NCBI GenBank assembly: GCA_036365515.1
Contig: CM070877.1
Coordinates: forward strand, 17,380,201 to 17,444,200
DNA from: Torymus aiolomorphi
Lineage: Eukaryota > Arthropoda > Insecta > Hymenoptera > Torymidae
DNA length: 64,000 bases
Direction of reading: 5' to 3'
Shown: positions 25,773 to 37,202 of the stretch, in pieces
Position numbering within the stretch: the first letter of the stretch is position 1
Layout of the letters: each line of letters opens with the position of its first letter
Translations under genes and position numbers: made by a program
The notes under the pieces: model-generated
What the model saw: only the letters and a program-made list of their open reading frames with translations
What the model was told of the DNA's origin: nothing
Database searches by the model: none

Positions 25773-28700
25773 CTTCGCTACTGCAATTCTCGTTTTCGCG
25801 CGGGCACATGAACGAAACGAAAAAGAGTCGCGCCGTAAAGTGAAAAAAGACGGACGCTTACGTCGCCGTAGATTGGCATACGTCACGTCTTTTTACGGCC
25901 GAGGTCGTGAGCGAGCGAGCGAACGAGCGCCGCTTTACAGTGCCCACGCATCGGCGACGATGAATCGGAACAAACACACACGCACACACGCACGCACGCA
26001 TTCACGCACGCACACACGCACATGTGTGCGCACGCGCGTGCGAATGAACGACGAGCGGAGGAGGTTTTAAAAACGAAAGCAAAAGATACGAGGATGGCTG
26101 CTGGTTTTTGTTGACGGAAGTCGAGAGGGCATACAGGGGTTTTGGAGAAACTTTTGCGGAGAGGTAGTTTGAGAATAATTGAGAGGAAGTATTGGTTTGT
26201 GTGCGGTAAAAAATTGCGTTTGATATGTGCTTTTTCCTGAGAGGGTAGAATGGAGATTTTTATTTGTTCAGGATTATAGTTTGATGAGCATTAATTTGTG
26301 TAGAATAATTTTATTTTACATCACGTATGGATAATAAGTTTATAATAAAAATAGTTGAAATTTTAAGAAAACATAAAGTATAAGTACATCACGTGAGGTA
26401 TAAGAAATTTTTAGTAATTTTAATAATCTCGTGATAATCAAGTAGATAGCGGATTAATATATTCTAAGGAGTTTCAAGGTAACCAGAGCGGTGAAAACCT
26501 CAACTAAAAAAACTCGTGATTTATCAACACAAAAATACATAGTCCATCAATCCCGCAAAAACCGAATTACAAAACCCTGAAAAAAGACAGCACCAACTCC
26601 ACCTCCCACCGAAAAAACTCATTACCGGTAATGCGCGCATACTCTCAGTGAATCCCCATCCATCAGCTCCATCCGAAGGCAATTGTGCAAATCCCAGCGC
26701 CTCGTCAAGACAAGAATCGAAGCCCAGTTGTCGGCTGCTCCAACGGTAAAAAGGGCGCGAATTTCCGAGCTCGAGACAGCTAGAAGTCGCACAAAGTCAA
26801 AGGCTCTCTGCATGTTAAAAGCGGGTCACTGCATTATGCAACGACGAGTCAAAGGACGAGTCTTTCCGCGAGCGAGAGATTTTCGTTTTTTCTCGGTCCG
26901 TGCGAGGCTCCCGCGTTACTATACTTATACTGCAGAGACAGAGAAAAAGAGAGAGAAAGAGAGAGGGAGAGAGAGAGAGAGATTGTGCAATGTGAAGTGG
27001 AGAATTCGTTGGTGGAGTGAGTACGTGTGTGTTTATGAGGAAAGAGCTGAGCGAGCAAAAGTTTAACGAAATTTGTCTGTTTGGCGGTTTTTTTCGGGAT
27101 TTAAAGGCGGCGGCGGAGGCGCGCGCTCGACTGGACGAAAGGAATGCGAGAGGTTTTATTTTTAAAGCGAGTGTGGTGATTCTGCTCGGTGTGAAACTCA
27201 CTGTGTCGTTGAAGTGATGAATTTTTTACGTATTTACTGGAATGTTTAGTAATATTTTCAATGATTGACAAATTTTGGATAATTTTTGTAAATTTTATGA
27301 CAGTTTTGAGGTTATGTATCACCATTCTTTTTTTTTATTTTATTACATGTTTATTACTCACGTAATAATGAGTGGTTGTATTCTTTAAATACATAGAACT
27401 GTACTAACATTGAGACAACTATATTTGTTATTAAATTAATTCTGGTAGAAAATTAACCATATTTTAAGATAACGTGCTAATTTAATGGAAGCATGTTGAG
27501 CAAAAATCATAATGTAAAAATAATATAATTCATTTAAAAGTTCTACTATTACTTAAAATACATATTTTATGAAGTGTAAATGCCATAATTTATTTCGAGT
27601 TCGTATAACATAATTATGAAATACAAGCAATGTTCGTTTTTAACCATAAAGTTAACTGAAAAATAGCTATCATCTGGTTCACATTTCTACCAGGGAAACT
27701 GTTAAATAATTATGCATGAAAATAAAGATTTATGAATTAAAATTGAATCATTTTAGATGATGAGACGTAAGACTATAAGTTACAAAGATATTCTATATAA
27801 TATTGTTTCTCCTATTTCATTCTAGTTTCTGACAATTTTGTCACCTCCAAACCTACCACCGTCTAACTCAAAACCTTCCGTAAGTTCCGTGAATATCACA
27901 CAGACCCGAGTCGTCACACATTTACCAACCAAAGACAGTACAAAGCTACTGCTGCTGCGCGCGCTAATTGCTCAAAAATCGCGCGAGCGAGCTCGAGAAC
28001 TCTGATGTAACGAGGCGTGCGCGCTCGGAACGTTTAGGCGCTTTAACGAGCCCGAAATTCGACGAAAAGGTATCGGGTCGCAATTAAGAGCAACATCCTT
28101 GCACGCGAGTGCACAGAGGAAAAGAGAGAGAGAGAGGGAGAGATCAAAAAGAGAGGGCTCGCGGGAGAAATTAGCGCGCGCGAGTCTCTGTGCCTCTGAG
28201 TTGCTTTATTGATCATTAAAGAAATTGTGGTTGTGGTGGTGGTGGTGGCTTTATTTTGGAGAATAAAATGTTTATGTTTTTATATCGGACTATAGTAAAT
28301 GGTTATATATTTTGTAGTTGTATGATGTAGGTTGAGTTTTTAGGTTAAGGTTTGAAATTTCCTTACACGTGCTATAAAACGTGTTAACTATAATTATTTT
28401 ATGTGAATTATTGCTAAGAAAGTTTCAAATTTACTGTAAGAATATAGTGGAGTACAAAATGAAATGGAAATCATTTGGTAAAATAGTAGAATTTTATTTT
28501 TCCTGATTTTAATGTATTGTAAATCACATAAGATGAAGTTTTTTTTAGCACTTAAGATGTTAAATTTATATAATTCTCTAGTCTAACACTATTACCTTAT
28601 TATAAATTACATAAAAATACCATTTTGTATGCAAAAATTAGTTAAAACGCTATTACGAAAGATAATTATAAAGTCGTACATCCGATAAAGCAAAATAATC

Positions 28701-29223
28701 CCAGCACTCAAAAGGTAATGAAGATGTAACGGAAAGTTTAGTCTCAAAGAATATAATGGATCCAGAAAATAGGCTGAAAAATTTAAGCTCTATTCCATTC
28801 AACTGATTATTAAGTTAGCGGATACGAGGATTCAATTAAAGTTACAATGTGCAGCCGGCGCAAGAAGCCCATTTTTTTTACTCGAGCCTGTCTACATAAT
28901 AAATAAAGGAGAGAACGTCGATTTTATCAGCCAGCGGAAAACGCGCTCGACTCTACGCGCGCGTATTTAAGAAAGTAATTTCATAGAAACGTGCTCGTAC
29001 ATATGTCCCTGTCACTTGGTTTTTCCCTGAATAATGATGATTTTTGCAATCAGATGGGGGGCAAGAAGGTAAGGTAAGGCCAATTAATTGAATTTTTCAC
29101 TCGCAGGCTTTCTATGGAATTAATGAATACAGATGAACCGAAGAACGTTTTTATATTAGCGATGTTACTTTTGTAAGTAAACGTTGTTTTTTTTCTTATT
29201 TTAAATTGGAGAAAACGATTTTT
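25773..29223. other. Non-coding region with CG-rich blocks
   Basis: CG-rich, GA/CA-rich stretches lie at 25790-26080, 26620-27180 and 27950-28200. Between them the DNA is AT-rich. Several frames exist, but none resembles a known protein, and codon use follows the local simple repeats. TTTCTACCAGGG at about 27686 matches an end of the TA element at 21482-22062, but no partner end was found. Confidence 0.45.
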
Positions 29224-29227
29224 CGAG

Positions 29228-29740
29228 TGTAACAACCCTAATTTACCACTAACTATTTCATTTAAATAACCGATATGATTCTTCCATACATCGATAAAAT
29301 TAGTTTCTATGTTAACCGCTAGGCGGCATTGAATGATTCACTAAACAAAAACATCCGTCGTGTTTATGTATTGATTGATCGCATAAATGTAAATATGTTC
29401 TAATTCTCTGCTCTCATTCGGAAATGTAATATAAATTCTTTTGCTAAGTAAACAAGAGATGCTCTTGCTCTCTCAGTGCTGCGTGGCTTGCTTATATGAG
29501 GTACAGTGCTGAGGTGTGAGAAGTACCTCTGTCACATCTGAGAGTAGGTAAGAAGCCATACATTGATTAAATAGTTTTCCTCTTTATTCTTTTCAATGAA
29601 CTAAGGTCTTTTTTGAAAACCTAATTGTTTTTGTTTCACGAATTATTTCTCCCTACTACGATCACAAGAAAGTAAATTTCTTTCCCCTTACCCTGAACCT
29701 ATATAAATTAATTTCTTTATTAGAAATCTTGTCTGTTACA
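29228..29740 (+). repeat. 5' LTR (513 bp)
   Basis: Starts TGTAACAACCC and ends GTCTGTTACA. It aligns along its length with the 3' LTR, with scattered substitutions and small indels (for example ACTAAACAAAAAC against ACTAACAAAAAC). It keeps the uninterrupted sequence TTTTGCTAAGTAAAC at the place where the 3' LTR carries the TTAA transposon. Confidence 0.92.
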
Positions 29741-29742
29741 AG

Positions 29743-29761
29743 TAGCGACCCTGCCAGGATA
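29743..29761 (+). promoter_or_regulatory. Probable primer binding site
   Basis: TAGCGACCCTGCCAGGAT begins two bases after the LTR. Its reverse complement resembles a tRNA 3' end (T-arm stem, then ...GGGTCGCTA, where an intact site would give ...CGCCA). The TGG-to-TAG change would weaken priming. The matching tRNA was not identified. Confidence 0.5.
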
Positions 29762-30108
29762 ACGGGTTCTTTAAAAAGCAAAATCTTATAAAGGAAGAAT
29801 AATTCGGCTGTAAGAAAATACACATATAAAGACAAAAAAATAGAAAAATAACGACATAAAATATCCAACGGCTCGAGGATACTTCCCAGGAGCGACTGGA
29901 AGAAGAATTATTCTCCTGGTAAGATACAATCCAGAACAAGGTCACGTCGATTGTGGCATGTATAAGAAGAAAATAATCACCACCAAATGGACGATAAAAA
30001 TATACGAGTGAAAAGAAAAAAAATCAATTGAAATTAAGTATGGAATATTTAAATGAACAAAAAATCGAAGACTTAATTTAAAGAGAAAAAAAGCAATTCA
30101 AAAGCAAA

Positions 30109-30464
30109 ATGTCTAGGATAGAAGATTCAATTGTTCCTGCGAAGAAGAGGAAATTATTCGGAAAATTGAGTTTGGGTTATATGATCCAAACAAAACCCAA
30201 TCTCAAGTAGAATATGATTGTGAATGGATGGAAAGAGGTCGACAACTTGGAAAATATTCAGTGGAAGAGCTGGTGAAAAAGATCTGTGCACATTATGAGA
30301 TGGATATTAGAGGTGCAGAAAAGAAAACCAATAATTGTGATTGGAAGACTTTCGTCAGCATCCTCAGTCGCGAAGACGCGTTCAATAGACACCGATTTTA
30401 CGAAGCAATGGATTCCTCTGACGACTCTTTGTCGAAAGATGATCTAAATGAAATCCTCTCTTAA
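30109..30464 (+). pseudogene. LTR element 5' reading frame (gag-like N-terminus?), frameshifted
   Basis: An ATG at 30109 opens MSRIEDSIVPAKKRK. The frame then shifts near 30165 into FGLYDPNKTQSQVEYDCEW and continues to a stop at 30464, ending in an acidic DSSDDSLSKDD segment. No domain is recognised. The position just after the primer site and ahead of the next frame suggests the N-terminal part of a gag-type protein. It is followed by 320 bp without a frame, including a GCGCGAAGCGCGC palindrome at about 30757. Confidence 0.4.
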
Positions 30465-30785
30465 AAAAGTGATGGAGGAAATCTGTGATCACAATAAGAC
30501 TGTTTTGATTGGTTGTTGCTGGCTCATTTGATTGGTCTACATAGAATAAGCGCCAAAATCGAGTATGTTTGCATTTTGAAGATTGGATTCTTGACTTTGA
30601 ATATTTAAAACTGAATAGTATAAGAAAAATTTCATGATTTTATTTATGAGACTTACATTATTATCGTATAATTTAAACTATTTAAAACAAACTTTTAAAA
30701 TGAAACTTGATCATGTTGATAACCTCAAAAACAAAAAAACAAAGAGATAAATGATACGCGCGAAGCGCGCTAAAAGTAGCTAGTT

Positions 30786-31985
30786 ATGTTAAAAGGCAAA
30801 TATGATCCATTAAAAAATATTTCCAGAGTAAAATATATTGAAAGGATATGGAGTATTGCTCAGTTCTTTAAACAAAAACTTTACCCTTTTTATATAGATG
30901 AGTATTTGATCAGTTGTTTGATCAGACATTTTGAAATAAAAGTAAGATCTTATTTAAGAGAAATGAAAATAACACACATTGAACAATTAATTGAGTATCT
31001 ACGAAACGTCGACCAAGACGAAAAGGAAGATCGTTTTGTCCCACCTCAAGAAACATTAAGTAACAAGGAAAGCTCAACAGAAAAAACTGTCTTAAAAGAA
31101 TGCGAAGGTTTAGGAGAGGGGGACAGCGAGAAAAATAGAAAATTAGAAGAGAGACGAGCAAGGCAAAGTTAAAGAGATTTGGCAAATCACATAAAGCGAT
31201 TAGGAGAAGAACTTCAAAGAAATTGGACAGCACTATGTGCTAAGAGAAGTTCAAATAAAAACAACAATTCATCACAATCAACATTACCAGAGCAGAAAAC
31301 AGATGAGAATATTTAAAAAGATGATTTATCTCACAAATCTGAGTTCGAAAAACCACGATCAGATCTCGCCCCGAAAATGGAGGAAACTCAAAGGAGACAA
31401 AAACAGACGGAGACACGTAAGAGCAAAAATGCGAGTGATTTCTCTAGTTCTAATGCTACTATCTCAACTAAAAAAGATAAAAACATCTGGGTGAATTTCA
31501 ATAATGGTGATATTTCTACTAGAATGAGTGAGCATTTGGGTGACTTGTCAAAACTGAAGTCTAATAATAAAGAACCGCTACAATCTGATCCACAAATAAC
31601 ACTAAAAAAGGAAACTAACGAAAAAAGTTTAAAGTATACAAAAAATGCTGACGATTGGACTGAATTTGAGAAGGGAATACCAAAAAATGAAAATTGGAAC
31701 CGTTTCGGATCTTTACCCACGTTATTTAAATCAAACTTCAAGGAGATAAAAAATGGTAGTATGGAAAAGAAAGTAAGTTCATACCAACTGACCATCACAG
31801 GAAAAAACGAAAAACACCAAACTGTGACAACAACACTGAGAATTAAGAAGACAAAGTGTAATGGTGTCGGATCATTTGAGTTCTATTTTAATGACAGAAA
31901 ATCACAAGGCATGCGCAGTTTTGCCTATGTGAAAAAGGAATTGCTTAGCATGCGCAGTTTTGCTAAAGCCAATTCGCAAAACTAA
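30786..31985 (+). pseudogene. LTR element gag-like region, broken
   Basis: The first frame (30786-31172) has a helical segment (IAQFFKQKLYPFYIDEYLIS, then REMKITHIEQLIEYLRNVD) that looks like part of a retroelement capsid. A highly charged, Lys/Glu-rich tail follows. After a stop at 31170 the tail resumes in frames around 31237-31494 and 31377-31985, with SLPTLFKSNFKEIKNG and LTITGKNEKHQTVTTTLRI near the end. MRSFAYVKKELLSMRSFAK shows a short internal duplication. No zinc knuckle, protease or polymerase motif was seen. Naming it gag is inference from position. Confidence 0.45.
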
Positions 31986-32572
31986 AGTAAGAAAAAACTC
32001 TTATCTTACAAGGCCTATCTGAGGAGACGACGACGGCGACTTCATGGCAACTTTACGTCTACAAGCTGCAGATACATCCTCGAAGGGATAGTAAATATAA
32101 AGTGAGCAGAAACAATGTGGAAGTGCACAAGTGAAATGAACGCAAGTGTGAAATTCTTAATAAATAAAGACAATAATGTTTAAAGGCACTAATAAATAAT
32201 TTTCATCATGTGAATTATGTTTTTTATATATTAGAATAAATTTTTTATGATATGTAAATGTATGAACGAATCACGAGTTTTATGAGAGTTAAATAAATTT
32301 ATATTTTCTCTGCTTACGATGCATTTGGGTTAGAGGACGTGAGTGCGTGTGGACGTGCGTGAGGCAGCTCGACCAAGAAAATTGTATTTTGTGTGGATTA
32401 ATAGCGTTTTTTATTGTAAAAAGTGGTAATGTAGGCAGAGTGGGATATAAAGACAGGATAGATAAATAAAGTTAGTGTAGGTAAGTAACAGAGAGAACAA
32501 TTGCGAGGTTTTAAGACACGAGTCGGCATTTGAGGTTAGGTAGGCTAGGAAGCGTGCCAGGAGAAAAGGAAA

Positions 32573-33550
32573 ATGGACACGAGAAACGCAAAGGAAAAGA
32601 GAGGTAATACAGAGGTAAAGAATACAAAGGAATCAAAGGATCAAAAAGAAAAGGGCAAGCAGCACACAATGGAAAATGCGATGAAGAAGATGGTAACCTT
32701 TGCGGATAGCAGTAAAAAGTCGACGAAAGGCAAAACGGAAGAAGAGAGAGACAAAGAAATTGACGAACTTAAGACAAGATTAATTGAGGAGGTAAGAAAG
32801 ATTAGGGCAGAAAAGTTAAAATTAGAAAATGTAAAACTAGATATTGATGAGGCGATAAATGAAATGAACGAAAGAGTAGAAAGGCTAGAGAAAAAATTCG
32901 CAGAATTCGAGGAGAGGGAGCGGGAACAGCGCGCGAACGAGTCGGGTAGCTTTGCGAGCGGAGCGGTAGGTGGCGACACCGGATCGGTGTGGAGCTGGAA
33001 AAGCGGCGCATCGGGGTTGAGCATGCGAAGCGGGATTTCGTTATCAGACAGGGAGATTGTAAGAATGAAAAAGATGGTTATTGAGAAGGATAGGAATGAA
33101 AGGAAAAATAATATTGTTATAAGAGGGATAGAACCGGCAAAGGAAAATTTGAAAGAGTGGGTGGAGAATTTGCGGCTGATAGGTTAAACGTAAAGGTTAG
33201 TGTAGAATACGCAAGAGTAAGCGGGACAGTCATTGTAGCAAAGATAGAAGGGAAAGGGAAGAGAGGGGACCAAAATTTATATAGAGAATGATTTAAACAT
33301 TGAGGATAGAAAAAGGCAGGAAGAAATTCATAGATGGGTGAGAGAAAAGAAGGAGGTAGGACGGAATGTCAGAGCAGGTACCCGACGGGTATTTTTTAAA
33401 GGAATATGGAGAAAATGGGAGGAAAGAGAGGAAATGGAAAAAGAAATGAAAAAGACGCAGGAAGAGAAAACAAACGCAAAGGGAAAAGAGAACCAGGGTA
33501 ACAAGACGGGAGATGAAGAAGATAAAATCAGTAAGCAGAATTTCAAATAA
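32573..33550 (+). pseudogene. LINE ORF1 (coiled-coil RNA-binding protein), frameshifted
   Basis: Starts at the ATG at 32573 and runs 204 residues to 33187. The first 80 residues are Lys/Glu-rich. A long coiled coil spans about residues 60-120 (IDELKTRLIEEVRKIRAEK and following), then a Gly/Ser linker, then RKNNIVIRGI, a phrase typical of L1-like ORF1 trimerisation and RNA-binding domains. After the shift near 33187 the coding continues (VKVSVEYARVSGTVIVAKI, then RAGTRRVFFKGIWRKWEE) to about 33550. The intact protein would bind its own RNA as a nucleic acid chaperone. Confidence 0.7.
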
Positions 33551-33739
33551 GCCCAGAAAGGAGAAATTCAAATATAGGTAGGGACGTAGATAGGAAAAAA
33601 CAAAATATTAATAGTGAGGCAAAGACAAATAAAAAAAGTAAGGTAAAGCAAAAAGCAAATTATAGAGTGGTAACTAAACATGCAAATAGGATATTTTAAA
33701 AGTAAAGAGGAAAAGCAACAGGGATATAGTAAAGGAAAA

Positions 33740-34080
33740 AAGAAACTAATTTTTTGGAATATTGCAGGTGTATGGAGCAAAGATAAGGAATTTTGGAATT
33801 ATACATATAGAGGAAGGAGATTTCGTTAGCCTATCCGAAACATGGCTAGAGGAAAAGGATTGGAAAAAATTAGAAAATAAGCTACCACTAAGTTTCTGTT
33901 GGAAAATGATAGCTGCAAGGAGAGAGGCGAAAAAAGGCAGGGCAAAAGGTGGCTTCCTAATAGGCATAAAAAAGGATTAGAAATGGGAAAAGATCCCAGA
34001 AATAGAAGAAACAGCGGATGGACTAATAAAAATAATAATTAAAGGTAGTAAAGGAAGATTGGTAATATGGTCGGTGTATA
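33740..34080 (+). pseudogene. LINE endonuclease remnant
   Basis: After a frameshift correction the region reads LIFWNIAGV, then LSETWLEEKDW and GGFLIGIKK. The first matches the opening strand and the second the glutamate motif of apurinic-type LINE endonucleases. Only the N-terminal third remains. The reading passes within about 40 bp to reverse transcriptase sequence, so most of the endonuclease, including its catalytic Asp-His pair, is deleted. Confidence 0.65.
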
Positions 34081-34117
34081 CATAGAGTTGTGGAATAAAT
34101 AGGATGCACTGGAAGAA

Positions 34118-35800
34118 ATGCTGTATAAAAAAGGGGATCCAAACGTGGTAAAGAACTATAGAGGTATCACTCTGATGTCGGCTGCATACAAAATCTATAC
34201 TGAAGTAATAAGGAAGAGGTTAGTAATAGAAGTAGAAGATAAAGGAGTACTCCCTGAGGGACAAGCTGGATTTAGGAAAGGCAGATCTACGTTAGATAAC
34301 ATATACATACTAAACCATATCATACAGAGAGGAAAAGTAAAAGGACTCAAGACATATGCCACTTTCGTTGATTTAAAAGCGGCATTTGATACGGTTGACA
34401 GAGAGTTGTTGTGGAAAATCATGGAAAAGGTAGGAATAAGTAAATATATAATAGAGAGGATCAGAGAAATATACCGAGAAACAAAAGTGAGAGTTAAGAG
34501 TGGAAGGAGAATTTTCAGATGAATTCTGGACAGTGAAAGAATTGAAACAAGGCTGTGTCTTAAGTCCGATTCTGTTCTGCATTTACATAGCTGGATTAGA
34601 AGAAGTATTTAAAAAACGAACGTAGGAGGTGTCAAAATTGGAGAAAAAAGGATATGGTCTTTAGCTTATGCAGACGACCTGGTGCTATTGGCAGAAAACA
34701 GAGAGGCGATGGTAGATATGTTGGACACGTTAAGAAAAAAGAGGAAAAAACCAAAGTGTTAGGTTTCAATAGAGGCAGGAAGAGCAAAAAAGAAAGGTGG
34801 ATGTGGGAAAGAACAGAGCTGGAAGAGGTGAGATGCTTCAAATATTTAGGCTTTACTTTTAATAGAGAAGGAAACTACAAGGACCGTATAAAGGATTTAC
34901 AGAAAAAAGGAATGGTAGCAGCTAAGAAGACATAGGGACTAGGAGAAAATAGATGTAAAAACGATTTTAGAAGAAGAAAAATGCTTTTTAACTATTTAGG
35001 TAGGAGTGTAATAGAGTATGGTTGTGAAATTTGGGGGTGGAAAGAACAAAAGGAACTGAAGAAAATACAGATGGATTACTACAGATGGGTGCTGCGACTG
35101 GATTTCAACACCCCAAGGCACATTATATACGAAGAAACAAAAGTAGACAAGTTGAAAATAGGATGGAGAAGTAGGGCAGTTAAATACGATGAAAAAATAC
35201 GTAATCTAGAGGACAGTAGGCTAACAAAAATGTGTTGAAAGGAAAAGAATAAAGACTCATCACAAAGCCAGTGCCTATACACCAAGGAAAGGAAACAATT
35301 CTTCAATAGCTTGGGACTAAGTGAGTTGGAAGTGGAAAACATGAGATTAGCAGAAAAGGAAATTTACGTGGAAACAGAGGCAAGAGGAAAAGATATAGCG
35401 AGGCAAATGAATATAGGAAAAATAAAGGAGGCAAAGTATAACACAGGTTTTAGAAATTTAGTCACAGAAAGGGTACCAGTTTATTTAAGAAAACAGAAAC
35501 AGGGAATCGAAATAGATATAATAGCGAAAATTAGGTGCGGGAATTTAGAAAAGGTAAATAGATATTGGCTAAAGGAGTAAGATAAACATTGTAGGTTATG
35601 TAAAAAAGAGAGGGAAACATTTGAACACATAGTATTAACGTACGAGGATGCAAAAGAAATGATGGAAAAACTAAGGGAAGAGGGAAGGGTAAGACGATGG
35701 AAATTAGTTAACGAAGTAAGAAACGTAGCAGTGGTCAAAGCTTTCAAAAAGTTTGTAAAAGAAGCGGAAAAGAAAAGCGCAGAAACAAAAAGTCAAGCTT
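34118..35800 (+). pseudogene. LINE reverse transcriptase and C-terminal region, multiply frameshifted
   Basis: Motifs in order: NYRGITLMSAAYKIY, LPEGQAGFRKGRSTLDN, FVDLKAAFDTVDRELLW (motif A with catalytic Asp), LKQGCVLSPILFCIYI (motif B), SLAYADDLVLLA (motif C, both Asp present) and FKYLGFTFNREGNY (thumb). They are spread over at least four frames between 34118 and 34935. From 34981 the connection region continues (YGCEIWGW, YYRWVLRLDFNTPRHI). After a stop at 35578 a zinc-knuckle-like CRLCKKERETFEHI follows. Catalytic residues survive, but the frame does not. Confidence 0.88.
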
Positions 35801-36579
35801 AGCGTAGGGTGTGCGAGCTGTGTCAGGTGTGGATGGATGAATGAAACGTAATGTATATATACTAAGTGTAATAGCGAAGTAAGTGAGAAATGGTCTGTAA
35901 ATCGTATTAGGCAATTAACGGTATGGTAGGTTAGCGTATTCCTATTATAAAAGGGAGACTGCGATAAAATCGAATTGAAGCTTACAGAGCCAACTTCAGA
36001 GCGTTATCAAAAAATTTCATTGGCTAATACAGTAGGTAAGATAGGTTAGTGTTGACAGGCGCGCGTAGCGCGCTCGCGTTAAAGGGCTAGTAGTATATTA
36101 ATAGCGGTGCGATGAATCTAGTCTGTAATGGGCAGGGAAAACAGAAAGGCGTTAAAAATGCGTTATGTTTGTATTGTATATTCTATGTTTTATTATAATT
36201 CTTGTAATTTTTGTAATGTTTTGTATTCTTTTGTATCGCTCATACTGTATTAAGGCCTTCGAACAATCTGTGCATATGTAAAAAGGTAAAATGTAAAGTG
36301 CTAAAATGATAAATGAAAACATGGTGACATATTTATTGTGATACGTGTAGATATAAATTATAAGGTGTACAGTGAAACAAAGACTCTAAATAATAAATTA
36401 TGTTTAATATGTAATATTTATTTATAAATATTTATAAGAATAAGAATAAGTTTAAGGTATGGATGAATGTGTGAAAATTAAGAATATTTTGTAAACTAAA
36501 TCCATTTCTGGGCCAACAGGCTGAAATAAAGTTTATATATATTTTTTCTGTTTACGTAAAAAAAATAAAATTTATTTAA

Positions 36580-36970
36580 GGAGGTTAGATACCGAAATGA
36601 AAAAGGTTATATCATTCCAAAAACTAAATATTGTTGTTCTTCGATTGATTTTCTATTAGTGTGTGAAATTTCAGATCGTTTGTCAACTCGGTTATGAAAT
36701 TATTCAACTTCAAAGTTCAATACGGGCTCTTATGGAAGTACCTTGGTAAAACATAAAACACTTATAGGATGCGATTCTTTAAAACTACAGGAAATATAGC
36801 AAATATACAGGAGAATATTTATATGCAATCTGAATGCGATAGACAACGCCGATTCCGAGTACTGCGGCAAAAAGTAAACATACGATTGAGTTCGTAGGCT
36901 GCGAAGCGGCGCGCGCGGTGCCAGGGGACCCCCTCCCCACGCCCCGCGAGCGGTGAGCTATCGAACCTCC
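36580..36970. mobile_element. TTAA-flanked small element beside the 3' LTR
   Basis: 391 bp, between TTAA at 36576-36579 and 36971-36974. Ends are GGAGGTTAGATACC and TATCGAACCTCC. It lies immediately upstream of the 3' LTR, next to the residual GGGGAC purine tract that would be part of the plus-strand primer. It shares the target and GGAGGTT ends with the coding transposon 230 bp downstream. Confidence 0.8.
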
Positions 36971-37202
36971 TTAAGGGGACTATGTAATAACTCTAATTTA
37001 CCACTAACTGTTTCATTTAAATAACCGATATGATTCTTCCATACATCGATAAAATTAGTTTCTATGTTAACCGCTAGGCGGCATTGTATGATTCACTAAC
37101 AAAAACATCTGTCGTGTTTATATATTGATTGATCGCATAAGTATAAATATGTTCTAATTCTCTGCTCTCATTTCGGAAATGTAACATCAATTCTTTTGTT
37201 AA

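Larger units (their letters stand above)
32319..36531 (+). mobile_element. LINE (APE-type non-LTR retrotransposon), decayed, inside the LTR element
   Basis: About 4.2 kb, with ORF1, an endonuclease fragment, a reverse transcriptase and a CCHC-like end in the usual order. The 3' UTR ends GGGCCAACAGGCTGAAATAAAG. An imperfect target duplication frames it: TTTATATTTTCTCTGCTTACG at 32298-32318 and TTTATATATATTTTTTCTG followed by TTTACG at 36532-36556. LTR-element DNA resumes after it. The 3' UTR contains a GGCGCGCGTAGCGCGCTCGCG palindrome at about 36058. Frameshifts and an internal deletion make it dead. The Jockey/I/R1 group is likely but not assigned. Confidence 0.85.
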
